This document shows positions 27,862 to 40,988 of a DNA stretch of 64,000 nt, one piece after another (the stretch's first letter is position 1; each line of letters starts with the position of its first letter). Position numbers and translations under genes: made by a program. This DNA comes from Kryptolebias marmoratus (lineage: Eukaryota; Chordata; Actinopteri; Cyprinodontiformes; Rivulidae): positions 18,481,744 to 18,545,743 of the forward strand of contig NC_051430.1 in the NCBI RefSeq assembly GCF_001649575.2, read 5' to 3'. The notes under the pieces are model-generated. The model ran no database searches, was not told where the DNA came from, and worked only from the letters and a program-made list of their open reading frames with translations.

Positions 27862-29031
27862 AAAGATACAAAAACAGAAACAAAAAAATGAGTAAGATAA
27901 AAGTGTGATTTCATATATTTTTCTTCAAAGAATTTCCACACCTTAAAGACAACATTTATTTGGATAGTTATATCTTTGCTTCCAAGGGCTTAGCCTTTGA
28001 ATTTCTGCCTCTGAAACCCAAAAGATTTCACATCTTAAGTAAAAACTACATCCAGAGAGAAAACTTCATGTTGAAGTCTGCCTCCTCTGGACCAGATAAT
28101 ACAGAAATACCCATTAGTACAAAGATTTTTAAAAGCTGTGAACAACAAAAACATCCAACAAGCCCAATTTAAAAAATGAGCTGTAGGCAAAAATCATTGA
28201 AGCGTCTCTAAAACAGGAAGAACACAAAACATGAAGCCTTTTGTTAACTAGGTGACCTGAGCATTTAGGAATAATTTGTGCAATTTATAATTCAGAGTAA
28301 ACAAAAAGTGAGTATATTCTCTAAGGGCTTCTTTAAGTTATTCTAGAAAAGTGCCCGGCATCAGAGCAGAGATGCTTAACTCTGTGGTAAAAACATTCAA
28401 TTATTTCTGCTGTGGTCTTTTAGAGAAATAAAAAAAATACCTTTTCAGAAACTATAAATGTTCAAAAACACTCATCCACTTTTTCCATTTAGACAAATAA
28501 ATAGACCAAAAATGTATCCGCGAGCAGCAATGAGGGGGCAAGCGCTTCACCAGGGCAGAGTTGCCATGGCAACCTGATCTGATCATGTTAAAGGTTGGCT
28601 AAAGGAATGGTATGAAAAACTGCTTTTAGCTTATTGTAGCACCCTCGGTGGTCAAACGACGCAAATTTGATTAGACAGCCTCAGAAAAGGGTGCAGCAGG
28701 ATCCACAGCACTTGTTTAATAAATATCAAGTCCCCCTCCCAAAAAGATAAAATAAAATAAACTATTAAATGTAAAGACAACATAAAAAGAGTCCTAAAGT
28801 GACTCCTCACTGGCAGCTGCAAAGGGCTTGCTTACAAACCCCTCCTTGAAATAAAAAGTTAGTATATTTTATAGCTAAACTGACTTTCAAATCAATGTGC
28901 AGGCAAAAAAATGTTTTGATTATAAACCAAATAACTGTTATGAAACAAAATTTAACTAGGGTTTTGGAGACTGACTTCCCTTTTCTTCTTAAAATGTTCA
29001 CTTCTGGCTCAAGAAAGATGATTAATTAGAC

Positions 29032-29234
29032 CAGGGGTGTCCAATCCTGGTCCTCGAGGACCACTATCCTGCATGTTTTCCTTGTTTCCCTGCTCCAACA
29101 CACCTGATTCAGTGATTAAATTACCTCTTCATGTTCTGCAGATGCCTGTTAATCACCCATTGATTCAAATCAGGTGTGTTGGAGCAGAGATATGCAGGAT
29201 AGTGGCTCTCCAGGACCAGGATTGCCCACCCCTG
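29032..29234. mobile_element. Palindromic hAT-like MITE
   Basis: 203 bp with terminal inverted repeats. 29032-29074 and the reverse complement of 29192-29234 agree at 38 of 43 positions by my count. Both ends start CAGGGGTG and share CAATCCTGGTCCT and CCACTATCCTGCAT. The inner arms also share CTGCTCCAACACACCTGATT, so most of the element can fold back. It has no ORF. CAGGG-type termini fit hAT elements, but I see no 8 bp target-site duplication. Confidence 0.8.
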
Positions 29235-32200
29235 ACAACAGCAGAATTCAGATAGCAAACATCACAGAGGCTCCATTCAATAATCATACATGGTTTGATG
29301 TGAAAACACAAGAAAGGATTGCAAACAAATTAGATCATTTACCGTTTGACAGCTTTGCTACAAATCTCTCTTACTGTCTCCATATGTTTTACAGACGTAG
29401 TGCTGAGGTAGAAGTTATTTTCCTGTTTGACAGATTTTACTCAGATTTTGATTAGCTTTTGAAAATCTGGTAATTTTGAAAAGCTCAGTCTGAAGAGCAT
29501 CTCTGCCAATTCTGGAAGAGAAAAAAAAATCTAACAATGTACTTTGAAGTCTTTGATTTAAGGATAGCGATTTTACTGCTCGCCTCTTTTACTAATGCAT
29601 CTTGTGAAACAATCCCATTAAGGGATCTGTTAGAGTTGGAAACCCTCAACAGGCCCGGGCCTCACACCACAAAGCACTGATGCTTGAGCTCAGTCTGACA
29701 GAGCAGTCATACGATGTTTAAGTTTCTGGTTCACTGAGGAGAGGGCTGAAACATGAGTCAGTGAAATGCCGAGTGGGAGCTTGTGCTGAGTCATGCTGCA
29801 CCTCAGCAACCTGGATATGACATCTGCAAAAACAAGAAGAGAGTGGATGTGATGAGGGTTGACGTGGCACGGCGACGGGCTTGTGGCAGACCTTTAACTG
29901 CATGTGATTCCTCCAAATATCACAACCAACCTGAGCCGTTTTACTGACAGATGGAGAACATGGGCACTCTGCTTGCCGCTGGATTCAGAAAAGTAGCTGA
30001 TAAGGGGACAGACTTGGGCACTTATCCTTGCTACTGCTGCTACTGCTGCTGCAGAAGTTTAATTAAACAACATGTATGAATAATAAGCTCCTATTTTAGG
30101 TGTGTATGAATAAGCACAGCCTGGTTACTGCTGCACACATTTCACATGAAATCCCAATGGATGCAATTACAGAGCAGAAAACTATCATTAGGAAGTACTA
30201 CTATTTACCCTTTAATGACATATTCCCAACAGGAAATAGGTAAAAGTAGTTTATCCACTTAAAAGCTTAAGTATACCATTATTCCAGCTGAAGATGGAAA
30301 CATAATGATGCACATCTTGATTTGGCAAAGTGCTTCACTTCGCAGCAACCTGACAAATTTCCCGAGCCAGTGTGACAAGCCAATTAGAGCCCGGCACACT
30401 GAAAGGAGATCTGACGCTGCTGTTGAAACTGACTGCACAGGCTGACAAACCCAGAGGGGGCTCCAATCCGTCACATTCTTTATCACAGGAGGCGGGGGGT
30501 GGGGTGGGGGGGCTCCTGCTTCTGTAATGCCAGCATTGTTAGCACAGAGCTCATCAAAAATCTGCTGACATCTTGTTTAAAACTTAAAATCTGTCTAATT
30601 CTTCACAGTGCAGTCTGGATGTGTTTTCACTGACACTGTTTGAGGCGATGCTCTCAAAGGTGAGGAAACATCACAGAGCCGCTCGCTGATGTTGCTCTAA
30701 TAACTTCTTTAGCACACTAATAGAGTTTTAAAATTTTTGATCATTTTTGCTATAATTTTAGTCCCTGACGACACTAATTGGGATGATTTTGAACAGATGG
30801 GTGTTTTTTTCTGTTTGAAAATAATTATCTTTGTCCACACAAGCAAAGATTTGCAAAAAATCTGATTTTCTCACCAAAAGTGCTGTTTGCATGTGAAGAG
30901 GGGGTGCAAACACAGGAAAAGCTGACCATTTTATTTGAGTTAACATGGTGGCTTAATTTATGGTTAGTTAAGCCTCCTAACCAGCACTCTTTGGAAAATG
31001 ATGTATTGTACAATTCTTGTATTTTTATTCTGGAGTAAGTAAGTCTATTGTAGGGTTAAAATTGAGCTTTTAGTTTGAGGTTGAAGATGCACCAAAAACA
31101 ACCAAAAGGCAGCTACTCAGACCGTTTAGCTTGCTTAGAGGTGAACTGGGCCAACTAAATTTTTGCTATTTAAAGGCTTTGCAGTTCCTATGTTGGACCT
31201 CTGTTGGTGCAGCAGGTACAGAAAACAGAGCCCATCAGTTTAACGACCACAAAGGCCTTTTTGTGAAGCAAGGGATCAGGTTGAAGAAAGAACAAGGGAG
31301 GTCTGCTACTCCAGGTGAGCAATTACAGAGGTGATGTGTTAATCTTGCTGACTGACACTGCCTCAAGGTCAGCCACGGACACCAGAAAATTAGCCTTTTG
31401 TATTCTCTTGTTTCCCTAGCCTACATTCTGCTGCTCATCTTTTTTATTTGCCATTTTCACAGGGCTTTTACACTCTCCCCACATCTTTTGCACAATGTCA
31501 AGCTGCGTGTCTCTCCTGAGAGGTTGGAGCCAGACGTTCAGAGAGTTGGGATTCAGTTTGATGGTGCTGAGGGTAAACAGTTTGGGTCAGACTAAAGGGA
31601 GCCAGAGCTGATACCACAGCTGGGATCCCTGACTGACACCCTGATAATAAATAATGTGACAGTCAAACACTTCCTAAAGTGAAAAAACATGCTCTTTGAT
31701 TAAATGAAACAGATATGGTTGGGAGAGATGCAGCTAAAAAGAAAACCAAACTGACAAGCTGCGCACATGAAGGATACTATTTCTGACAAAACAGACAACA
31801 GCTACAGCTCTGTAAAACAAACCAGTCAAAACTTAAGCACACAAGAATACAACCCATTTAAAGTTCTAGATATTCTTGGCAACTTAAAATGGTTTATATA
31901 GTTTTTTTGTTCATGTCTGGTTTCTTTTGTTTTCAGCCTCATCTTCTCTCCTGGTCATCGTAGTAACCAGCACACTTGTTCTTCATTTAGTGATTATCCT
32001 TTTGTGCAACCTCCTTAGATGTGCGTTTGAGTTCATATCTAGTCAAGCCTTTTAGTCAATTCTTGAATTGCTTTCCTGCAATGGCAGAGTTTTTTTTTTG
32101 TTCCCTTGTTTCACTCAAGTTTTACTGGTTACTTCATTACCCTTTTCTCCTGTGTTTAACCTCTCCTATGACTAAAACAATCTTTCTGTACCATGCAAAC

Positions 32201-32304
32201 AAATGACATCTTGGTGGACAATAATTTGTGTTTTTTATTATATCTCAAGTGAAAAAATAACTGAAGACTTGACACTGGCATGCCAGCCAGGAGACAATAT
32301 CCAT

Positions 32305-32305
<1 letters not shown>

Positions 32306-32357
<52 letters not shown>
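32306..32357. repeat. (CA)26 microsatellite
   Basis: About 52 bp of uninterrupted CA dinucleotides; long enough to be polymorphic. Confidence 0.97.
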
Positions 32358-32361
<4 letters not shown>

Positions 32362-35039
32362 CCTTATATTAGCCTTGGTTGGATTAAACATGTCCTTAGT
32401 AGGATGTCTGCCTCTTGTCTGAGAAAAAAGCGTAAACAGCAGGTCTGACTTCAAAAATGTAATAAGCTTTTAAATTGAATCCAGTCACTGCAAAATGAAT
32501 GCTGCTGTTTGAAAATAACAAAACTGAATTCAGTTCAATCAACATTTATCAAGTTTGTCATTGTAGTTTGTTTTCCTTTTTTTTTTAACCTGAGTCATAA
32601 AAAAAAAAAGGCAAGGCATATCCATCAGTGCATTCCCCAGATAAGGTACGGGGGTTCCCCAGCTCTGTCTGATGTCTGGCTTCGGATTTCTTACCACCTG
32701 TATAAGCAGTCATCAGTCTGGTGTTGAGAATAATCCTATTAAAAGCTGAAAATCTGACTGACATGAACACACGGCACAGCTGATGACCTTGCTTCAATGC
32801 AACAATTTTTTTTTAGCTTTCTCAAAAGGATTTAAATATATATGAAAAATAAATGTGACGCCACGTGATGCAAAAGTTTTGTTTTTAAAGGTTTTAAAAC
32901 AAGAAACAGTCTGAAAGGTCCAGGATGACTTTGGCAAAGAAGGCAAAGTATTTAATGCCAAGCTATTTTTGTAGGCGCTCTAATAAGGATCCTGACATCC
33001 TTTTTTGGTGGTGATATATCAGGAACTAAAGCCCCATCCGAGCCTTTAAAACTTACCCTGTACTGCAGTTTTGGACTGTAATGGCCAGCAAAAGCACACA
33101 AACTATTATTCCTGTCCATACCCCTAGTGATCATCAAAGCTTGCAGCCATTGGATGTGATCCACGGCATGTCCCTGAGAGGTTGGCCAAGAGGCCATAGG
33201 TAAAAATAAGCTTTTGGAGGAATTCAAAGGCTTCTGACTTTGCAGCTGGCCACCCCGTTGACACACAAAAGTCTCCGTATCTGAGTCACCGTCAGGTTCT
33301 TCTCTGCAGCCACAGCTAAGATTGTGTGAAAGTCTCTGAATTTAAACATCAGAAATCACAGAGAGACTTTTTCCTTCCAGGATTTAATCTTGACAGAAGA
33401 GTCGCAGAGGAATCCATTTAAATGCCAGAGGGGCTCCTGAGGATACAAAATGCTGCGACTTTGACCCTGATTATTCTCTACAACAACAACAGCTGTGGGA
33501 ACGGCGTCCTCTATTTAACAAGTGTACAAATATGAATTTTTAGATGCTGGCTTATTTCCTTGACGCCTGTTCCTCGCTGCCTCGGGGAGAACTGAGCTCT
33601 CGGGACATCACAACGGCTGTTAGCAACATCAATGTCATTTTATTTATTTTTTCGTCTGAAACCACATCCATTCTAAAATGTGACATAAACTCTCGTCAGA
33701 TTTTTTAATGTCTTTTAGATTCAGATTTTTTTTTAAATTTATGATTATGTTGATCGATTCAGCTATGTCTGCACCCATGGGCTCTGAACCGTGGGTCATG
33801 TTCTCACTGCCACAACAACTGAGCTCCGCCATGCTCTTTATATTCACAGTCTTGACGAGTGCTGAAATAGTGGCTGCATGAGCAATTAGTACCATTCATT
33901 AACTGATTGAGCAGGCTTTGTGATGAAGCTTAACAACTACAAAGCTCCTCTTCTTCCTTCATTTCTGTATTCAACAATGGGCGGTTGGTTCAATTCAAAG
34001 ATCCACAAAACATCAAGGTCATCTCAAACAATAAAGGATTGTGCCTTTACATCTCAGGATGCCACAACTTGTTACTTAATTAAAATACATACTATATTCC
34101 AATAATGTTTTTAAACAAAGTCCCAGAAAACAGTGAAATGATTCAATCATAAGGCCAATGTTTTATCCAGCTAATAAAACCCCCAAATGTTTGCAGTTTG
34201 CAAAAACACAAAGCATAGAAACCAAGACAACTACTTTTACAAAAGATCTTGGTGAGAAAATTAAATTCTGAAATTCTTTCTACAATAAATCTGTAGCCAC
34301 ATCAACTCCCAACCCACCCCCTAAAAACCTTCAAAATCATGTTCCTTGACTCAATAATGAACTCAGCAAGGTCAGTCCTCACTGTTTTTTTTTAACATGA
34401 GTCACAGCTCAGGTTAAAAATTAGCAGGAGGGCTCTAATGAAATTCCAGCATCTTCACACTTGGGAGGAATTGATAAGGATGTTCACTCTGTGGACCAGC
34501 AAGCGTATGTACCTGGTGAGACTCATATCTATTCACAGGCCGGTGGGCGTGACAAGGAAACATGACAAAGAGCAAAAACATGAGCATCAGAAATACAAGG
34601 ACTTCAGACAACATCACATGTCTTGTGCACAAACTCTGCAGACCAGATGTTTGTGTTAATCACTTCATCTAAACCCAACAAGTGGTGTTCTCTTTCATCT
34701 TTGCTGGATGTTATCTAAAATAAGAGAGAGAAAAATAGATTCTGGTGAAGTGATGTGTGGGTTTTGGGTTTTAGCCACTTGTTCAGTGCTGTATTCATGC
34801 ATCAGGACCCCCTGCAGCACAAATGTAACCAAAGGACTCACTGCTGCAGTGAAGATGCTTGTTTCTGTTTTTTTTTTTATTCAAATAAGAAGGAAGTCTT
34901 ACCTCAGACACGAGTCAGGACGAAACACCAGCAGATATTTTGATGTTGCAGTTCACAGGAAGCAACTCAGCTGAGGATGGTCTTCATCCTCATCACCCCC
35001 ATCATCTCTTCTCGGGCTCAGACGTGGTGTTTCAGCTCT

Positions 35040-35500
35040 CAGATAACTCAGCCAAACACGAGCGGGCAGCATGCTCTCTGCTCATCAGCAGAGCGCTAAG
35101 GTTAGTTTTGTCGATCCCATTAGCTCGAGCAGTCTGTTCACTAAGCTGCTTCTCTTCAGTACCGAGAATAAACCGCTTCTTCTTCTGCTTCCGAGGAGGA
35201 AAGGAGCAGCTTTGACCCTCTCCTTCGTTACAGTCGCTCCTGCAATTTGTCCAAGTCCGAGCGGGGATGTGATGCATACGCTGGGGGTCGACCTGTCTTT
35301 TCTCTCTTTCTCTCTCTATCTGTCTGTCTCTTTCTCGCCCGTCCGATAAGCAGACTGTTCGACGCTGCAGGGAGGCGCAGCGCCGCACCGTGCGCCCTGC
35401 GCTCCCACGCGGACCAACAGCACTGCCTGCTGTACTTAAAGCGACACAGCAGAGCTCACAGAGGCGCAGCGGGCTGATTCCGAGCCACACGGGTGACCAT
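35040..35500 (-). promoter_or_regulatory. CpG-rich block, candidate wscd2 promoter and 5' UTR exon
   Basis: By eye this is the most CpG-dense patch in the window (many gcg, cgc and ccg triplets, densest at 35345-35490) in otherwise AT-rich DNA. No coding gene starts here. On the minus strand a strong donor-like GTCTGAG|GTAAGAC lies at 34908/34907, so a non-coding first exon running down from this block to about 34908 could splice to the wscd2 ATG exon. That link is inferred from position and orientation only. Confidence 0.45.
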
Positions 35501-37949
35501 TATCATTAGTGAGGCAGCACACTCACTGCCGCTGGCAGCAGGGGACGTGAGTTATGGGAGGAATCCCGCCGCAGATGCTTTTGCGCATTTGGATCCATCC
35601 ATCTACACACACTAAAAAAAAAAGTCAGGGCGTGCAAATAATGTTAATTTCGAAAACAGTGTCGTGTCAGTGTACAACATCTGTTCAGTGTCGTGCATCT
35701 GGCTTCCTATTACTCAACTAAACAGCGACATAAGTAACAAAAATCACTTAAATGGGCGGACTGCTGGTTCAGAATGCAGCTGGATGTACCCTGTTTTGTC
35801 ACAGCATGAAAAATCCGAAACTGCCTGCATAAAATAACTTATATTCAGCAAACCTGCTCTAATCATCCACAGAAAACTACCCTTTCTGTCTCATTGAGAT
35901 TCACGAATTTGTTTTGCATTTTGGCCTGCTTTGCACTCTGATTTTAATCCTTTCTTCATCGCCTCTCTCTCAAACCCACCTCCAGATGTTCGGCCATGTG
36001 TGTCTCTGCTGCACACAGGACTTAAATTGGAGTGATCATCCATTTCGTTTAACCTCGTATGTCTTTGTAAGCTGTGCTCTTAAAGGAGGAAGGAAGTTGC
36101 ATTAGAACTGCGATACAAATTAAATCTGCATCCTGCAAGCAGAGGGCACGCATGCATGTTGCACATAAGGTTTCAGGGACTTTAAAGTTTTGAGTGGACC
36201 TGCTAAATGAAGAGCAGCAAGTAAAAGATGAATTAGGGAATGTTGTGTGTTTGAGAAAAATGGGAGGTTAGTCAAACCCTTACTTGTTGTCTGGATAATT
36301 TGACTTATTATCGTTTTAATGCTGGTCTGTGGCCTTGAGGGATTGGCATGCTGACTCAACATGGAATGACTCTGCGTATTTCAGCAGCATCAATTCATGA
36401 GTTGCTTGTTTGTCTGTGCTGTCGCCTGTAGCACTGTCATATACAATTATCTTCTCTGCGAGGCGACTCAGCTGCAGACTTCTACTCAGAGGTGCACTCT
36501 TGAAATCACCAGCACACAGTGAGGATATTACTCATACTGAACCAGGCAGACAGAATGGGACAGTGGCCAAAAACATCTCTGTCTAATATTTGTGAAAGTC
36601 AAATGGATTTTGCTGGTTTGATTTGATAAACTGTTCTGCTGGTCGCTGCAGATGGATCCAGAACTTCTATATTTTTTAATATATTTTTCAAGGAGACATA
36701 GACTGGAGGTCACAAATGGGGAACAGAGATAAAATGGAAAGCGTCTACATTACAAGGCAGCAGCCGAAGCTCGCACACAAGCTGCATGTGACAAACAAGG
36801 GTTTATCTCACTTTCAAATGCAGAAAACAGACGCAAACAGAGGATAATGGGCTCTTTGTGTGAAAAAAAAAATCTCTGCTCTCTCGTGGGGAATACGTTG
36901 GCAGAAGAATTTTTTCACATTTTTAATATCTTGTCGTCTTTCAATGCCTGACAATCGCCACAGTGAGTACAGATAGCAAAAAGACGAACAAAACCCTCCA
37001 CTGTGAAACTGATGCTTTTTTAAAAAAATCCCTGCATGATTCACTGGAATATTTATTATTTCATATCTCAAGTCAATTTTTTATTTTTTTTTATGAGGAT
37101 AATTTCATGTAAGCTCACACGCACCGGTCCTTTGAATTCTCTGAGAAGTTGTCCCACAGGAGATCGATCAAGCTTTTGGCTCCCAGAAAAGAGCCTCATG
37201 AGAAATAAGATGGAGCTACAGTACGAGCTCAGTCACTGTGAGTTTTTAATCATAAATCAGGATCCAAAACACGTGTCACAAATCATTTCAATGTGATGGT
37301 ACAAAGAAAGGTGTTTAGTCTCTTACAAGGTGGGGGAAGAAACTTGTTTCCTTTACTGTGGTTTAGTTTTGAACTTTACATATAAGAAAAAAAAAACTCA
37401 CACTCATGTCAGAAGTCTGTCTCATCTTCACTGACTGTTTTTCACTTTCAGGCTTCATCATAAAACCTTTAGTTTAAAACAACTGCCTGCAGCTCTCTGT
37501 TGCACTATTTTCAGAAAGCTGTGGCGGCTGGTTTTAAAGTGTGTTTTGAGGGACCAGGACTCTTTAAATTTTAACAAGAGATCAAAAACCAGAAGAGCGC
37601 ACCGAGGAAAACACATTTGGAACAGTAAACTCTCAATACTGTAACTCTAGCTTATCACACTGAGAGCGAGCGACAAGAGTAAAAGAAAAAGAGCTGGAGG
37701 TGGAAGTGTGAGGTATTGACTTGTTTTCTGAATTCGGTTTCCAATTACAGCTGCATGTTTACTACTTAAATCAAGGTTTTAACTTCATGTGTCGATGATT
37801 ATTAAACTCTTTAAAATTCTGAGTCCAGGTTTCAACCAATCAAATGTTTCAAACCCCCAAATTTACAAGTAGCTTAAAAATTAGAGCCTAGTCTTTAATT
37901 GACTTTGCTAAGAGCAATTTATAATTGTAATTACAATTTATAATTAAAG

Positions 37950-38180
37950 AAATAGTTCCGATTTTTAAAGTGGGATTCTGTGAAAAGTTTATGAACAATT
38001 AACATCTTACCTGTTGTAGATAGCTCTTTAAACATCAGTTTGGAAAAAAAAGAGTTGAATTCTGACTGGATTGATGAGCAGAGTCAAGACCAAATTGGAT
38101 TGTTTCTATCTTAAAACAACTCTAAATGAAACGAGGTCATCCTTGCAGCTAGAATCAAGGGAAACAGGTGTGAAGCAGCA
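37950..38180 (+). repeat. Interspersed repeat family A, copy 2
   Basis: Starts near aaagaaatagttccgatttt and continues aaagtgggattctgtgaaaa, then aacatcttacctgttgtaga. It aligns by eye with copies 1 and 3; the 3' boundary is uncertain. Confidence 0.7.
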
Positions 38181-38537
38181 TTAAAGGTGGTATCTCACTG
38201 GACTGTGGTGAGATGGTGAACGGCATCCATGAGAGAGTCTCTAAAATGTATTGAGACTTTTATAGGGCTCTCAACTTAATTGGTTGGTCTTGGAGATGGA
38301 CAGCTTCATTGTTTGAGTTTTGAACATGTTAAAAAAGTTTGTGAAAGAACTTTTCTCGCAAAATGGTTAGAAAGGGCGTCTCCAACTTGCCTCAAACCCA
38401 CCTAAATTTTATCATGGGGTTCTCCAACTTGTCTCAATTAGAGCTGTATTTTGACACCTTCACGAGAGCTCTCCTCTGACAGGTCTAAAAACCACATTGA
38501 TTAGCATGATTATTAAAAAAAAAACTGTCTTTTTTTC

Positions 38538-38959
38538 TGTCAGGATTGTGGACGGAGAGGAACCCTGAGCACAGACTCATAATCAAATAAACTAATTTAT
38601 TAAATAAAAATAAACAAAACAAAAGCTGACAAGGCAGCAACTCAAACGAACAAAAAAATCCAAAACACGGGTGGCAGAACAACAAGGAGACAAGGTACGG
38701 AGCATAGCAGCAAACGGCAAACAAAAACCAACAAACATTAGACAATGGACCAGCGGAGTGTGGAAGGCAATGACCGGGTTTTAAAGACTGAGGATAATTA
38801 GGTAAATGGAGACAGGTGACGTGATTACAAAGTGGGGACAGGTGTAGGTGTGGCAGGGAGATAAAGAGAGAGACTGAGGAGGAGCAAATGAAACATGAAA
38901 CAAGAGACAAGACAGAAACCAAGCAAACCAACAAACTAAATAAAAACAAAACCATAACA
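38538..38959 (-). mobile_element. Solo LTR-like element, copy 1
   Basis: Read on the minus strand it begins TGTTATGGTTTTG and ends CCTGACA. Inside are a TTTAAAACCC promoter-like box and an AATAAATTAG polyadenylation-like signal about 60 bp before the end. It shares layout and strings with 58701-59192 (ACCTGTCTCCATTT against ACCTGTGTCCATTT; GCTGCCTTGTCAG against GCTGCCTCGTCAG). No internal retroviral genes are attached, so it is a solo copy. No clear target duplication. Confidence 0.6.
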
Positions 38960-39424
38960 CAGAAAAAACCCAAATCACCACAGTTTCAAAAGTGCCCTTT
39001 CGTAGATTAAATTAAATTATGTTTGATTTTCAAAAATTGGCTGCTCAAAACAAGGCTGCACACACAGTTCAGTGAGGCTGTAACAGAAAACTTGCCTATT
39101 TTCTCACAATTTTTCTACAGTTTTTAAGTCAACAACTAGTCTCCCAACTACTGCAGCTCAGTAAGATCCCACCTTTAGGCACCTTTTAAAGATCAGGAAA
39201 TAGCTTTCAAAATCAGATCAGTAACTAAACAGATAGATAAGCAGTAGGAATCATTTATAAACTCGCTCTCTCAAAGAGACATTGGACTGATGTGATGATG
39301 AAAAGATTCTGTGGTGAACTCCAAACTGAGCTCAGACTCAGGATGCAGTTAATTAGGGAAACTCCAAAGTCCACTGCTGTTTTTCTTACAGTGGTCAGAT
39401 GTCACAAACTGTGATGGGTACACA

Positions 39425-39740
39425 GACATTCTGGGTTGAAATTGAAAGGAATCAGAAAAAAATCCAAGCGACAGAAAGGCAGAAACAGATGTTCTTTTTG
39501 GTTAATAATCCAAAACACACCAGCTGCCTGTTGAAGGAACATTTTCTGCCTTTGCAGGAGAAAATCAAAGTGTTGTGACTGGCCCTCCCAGAGCTCTGAC
39601 CTAAATCCCACAGACCACAAGTGGGCTGCAAAAAAAGCTTGCTGATACTCAAATATTTGGATGAACTGAAAGCTTGACAAACTAAAACATGATGGAAAGT
39701 TTCAAGGCAGCTCTTATGTAAACTGGATGAATTCACAACT
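39425..39740 (+). mobile_element. Tc1/mariner transposase fragment
   Basis: The plus strand, across frameshifts, reads NNPKHTSCLLKEHFL (the DNDPKHTS-type catalytic block with its Asp lost), then QEKIKVL and remnants of the PSQSPDLNPI block, then LDELKA. Stops and the missing acidic residues mean it is dead. Confidence 0.65.
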
Positions 39741-40768
39741 GTGTCGGATACGTTGCCGTATTAATGTGTGTTAAATTTCAGGTTTAGTCATTTTTCGAAA
39801 AATGCACAAAGAAGAAAATTAAAGAGCACAAGAGAGAAGAGAGAAGGTCGTTCAGAGCAGATTGATCCAGAAAGATTGTTTGAGTGGCACAAGAGAAGGA
39901 CAGGGATTGGATTTTGGTAAGATGAACAGGTTAGAGGAGTGGAGGGCAGGATGTAGAGAGCTTGGTTGAAGATGAGGATGGTGAGGAGACATGAGGACTG
40001 AGGAGAGCAAGTTGGCTGTCACATAAGGAGGGATCTAAGGCACAGACTGATCCATTTACTAAAACAAAGTAGAAAGTGTGTCTAACAGTGTCTCGATTCC
40101 ACTGGGTGACAAAAAAATCTGGCAAACACTGAAGGAAAAACCTACAAAAGAGCCATGATTGTTTTAGTGTGAATTGAAGAGATCCTCGCTTTTTCTAAAT
40201 TAGAATGGGCTTTATCTTTGGTTGCTCAAAGCGCCCATAGTTCAAAGGCTTTGACAAGAAATCACATTCCAGTCACAAAGAACATCCGCATACATTGTTG
40301 TCGCTAATTAAACAGAGGATTTTCTGTCTACTGGTTAAAAATAAATCACCAAATCTTTAAGGAAAAAGTGTGCATAGGAAACTCGTGGCAGCATGACTGG
40401 ATGTAAATAATTTGTGTCCCTCTGAGCTGCTTATTTGATATCAGCTTATTTCCACAGGGACAGACTCCGTGTAAGACAATGAAGTAAAAAAAATCTGCAA
40501 TCAGAGAGCACAGACAGTCTGAAGTGTTGGGTCCTGTTGCTGCAGCTACCTCTGTGCTGCTGATCTGCATTTACAGAGTGGGTTGAAACAGCTTGGGTTG
40601 TTGCAAAAAAATCAAGCCTGTGAGCATCTGTGTTGTTGTAATTACATCTAAAAGTCTGTAAATTACTTAGAAATAGATCACAAGTTTTATTTTTTAGCCA
40701 ATTAGCTAATGAATGAATTAACATAATCAACTTTTTACAGCATTAAACTAAACAAAGTCATTAATCTT

Positions 40769-40988
40769 CTAGATGTCTGTACACAGTCCAACATATTTGC
40801 CATTATTGTAGTTTTCATTTGTAATTTTGTACGTCTGATCTGTCTTGTTCATAATCTTTCTGTTGGCCTCTTTCCCACAGAGAGTATTGATGGGATGAAC
40901 AGTGACGTCCTCCCCCAGTTCGACACATTTAACAACGTGACGCATGAATTGATTATGTGTAGGTTTTTCCATGCTGTGGTTATCATGA
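40769..40988 (-). CDS. Unrecognised terminal-exon-like ORF
   Basis: On the minus strand a strong acceptor (a T12 tract followed by CATTTGGCAG) precedes an open frame of 72 complete codons ending in TAG at 40769. An AATAAA lies 78 bases past the stop (40691-40686). The peptide reads HDNHSMEKPTHNQFMRHVVK, then CVELGEDVTVHPINTLCGK, then NKTDQTYKITNENYNNGKYV and GLCTDI. Codon use looks coding rather than random and there is no low complexity. I do not recognise the family, and found no convincing upstream exon. It may be the last exon of a small gene, a relic, or chance. Confidence 0.3.

Larger units (their letters stand above)
13503..34907. other. Long non-coding stretch upstream of the wscd2 start codon, probably its first intron
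   Basis: 21 kb without a supported coding exon on either strand. It holds a Tc1 relic (about 16060-16640), TTA and TA microsatellites, four short interspersed-repeat copies and one hAT-like MITE, each listed separately. That it is a 5' UTR intron of wscd2 is an inference from the CpG-rich block at its far end and from the long 5' intron known in the mammalian gene. Confidence 0.5.

Noticed and set aside
32156..32454. ORFs made of Cys-Val or His-Thr repeats
   Set aside because: They are translations of the (CA)n microsatellite.
35032..35490. Minus-strand ORF of 152 codons in the CpG-rich block
   Set aside because: Arg/Ser/Cys-rich translation typical of GC-rich untranslated DNA; no family resemblance. 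More likely promoter or 5' UTR.
40769..40988. Secreted ribonuclease-A-like reading of the orphan ORF (FMRHV and INTLCGK against FxRQH and CKxxNTF)
   Set aside because: Too few matching residues, wrong cysteine count and spacing; left as unrecognised.
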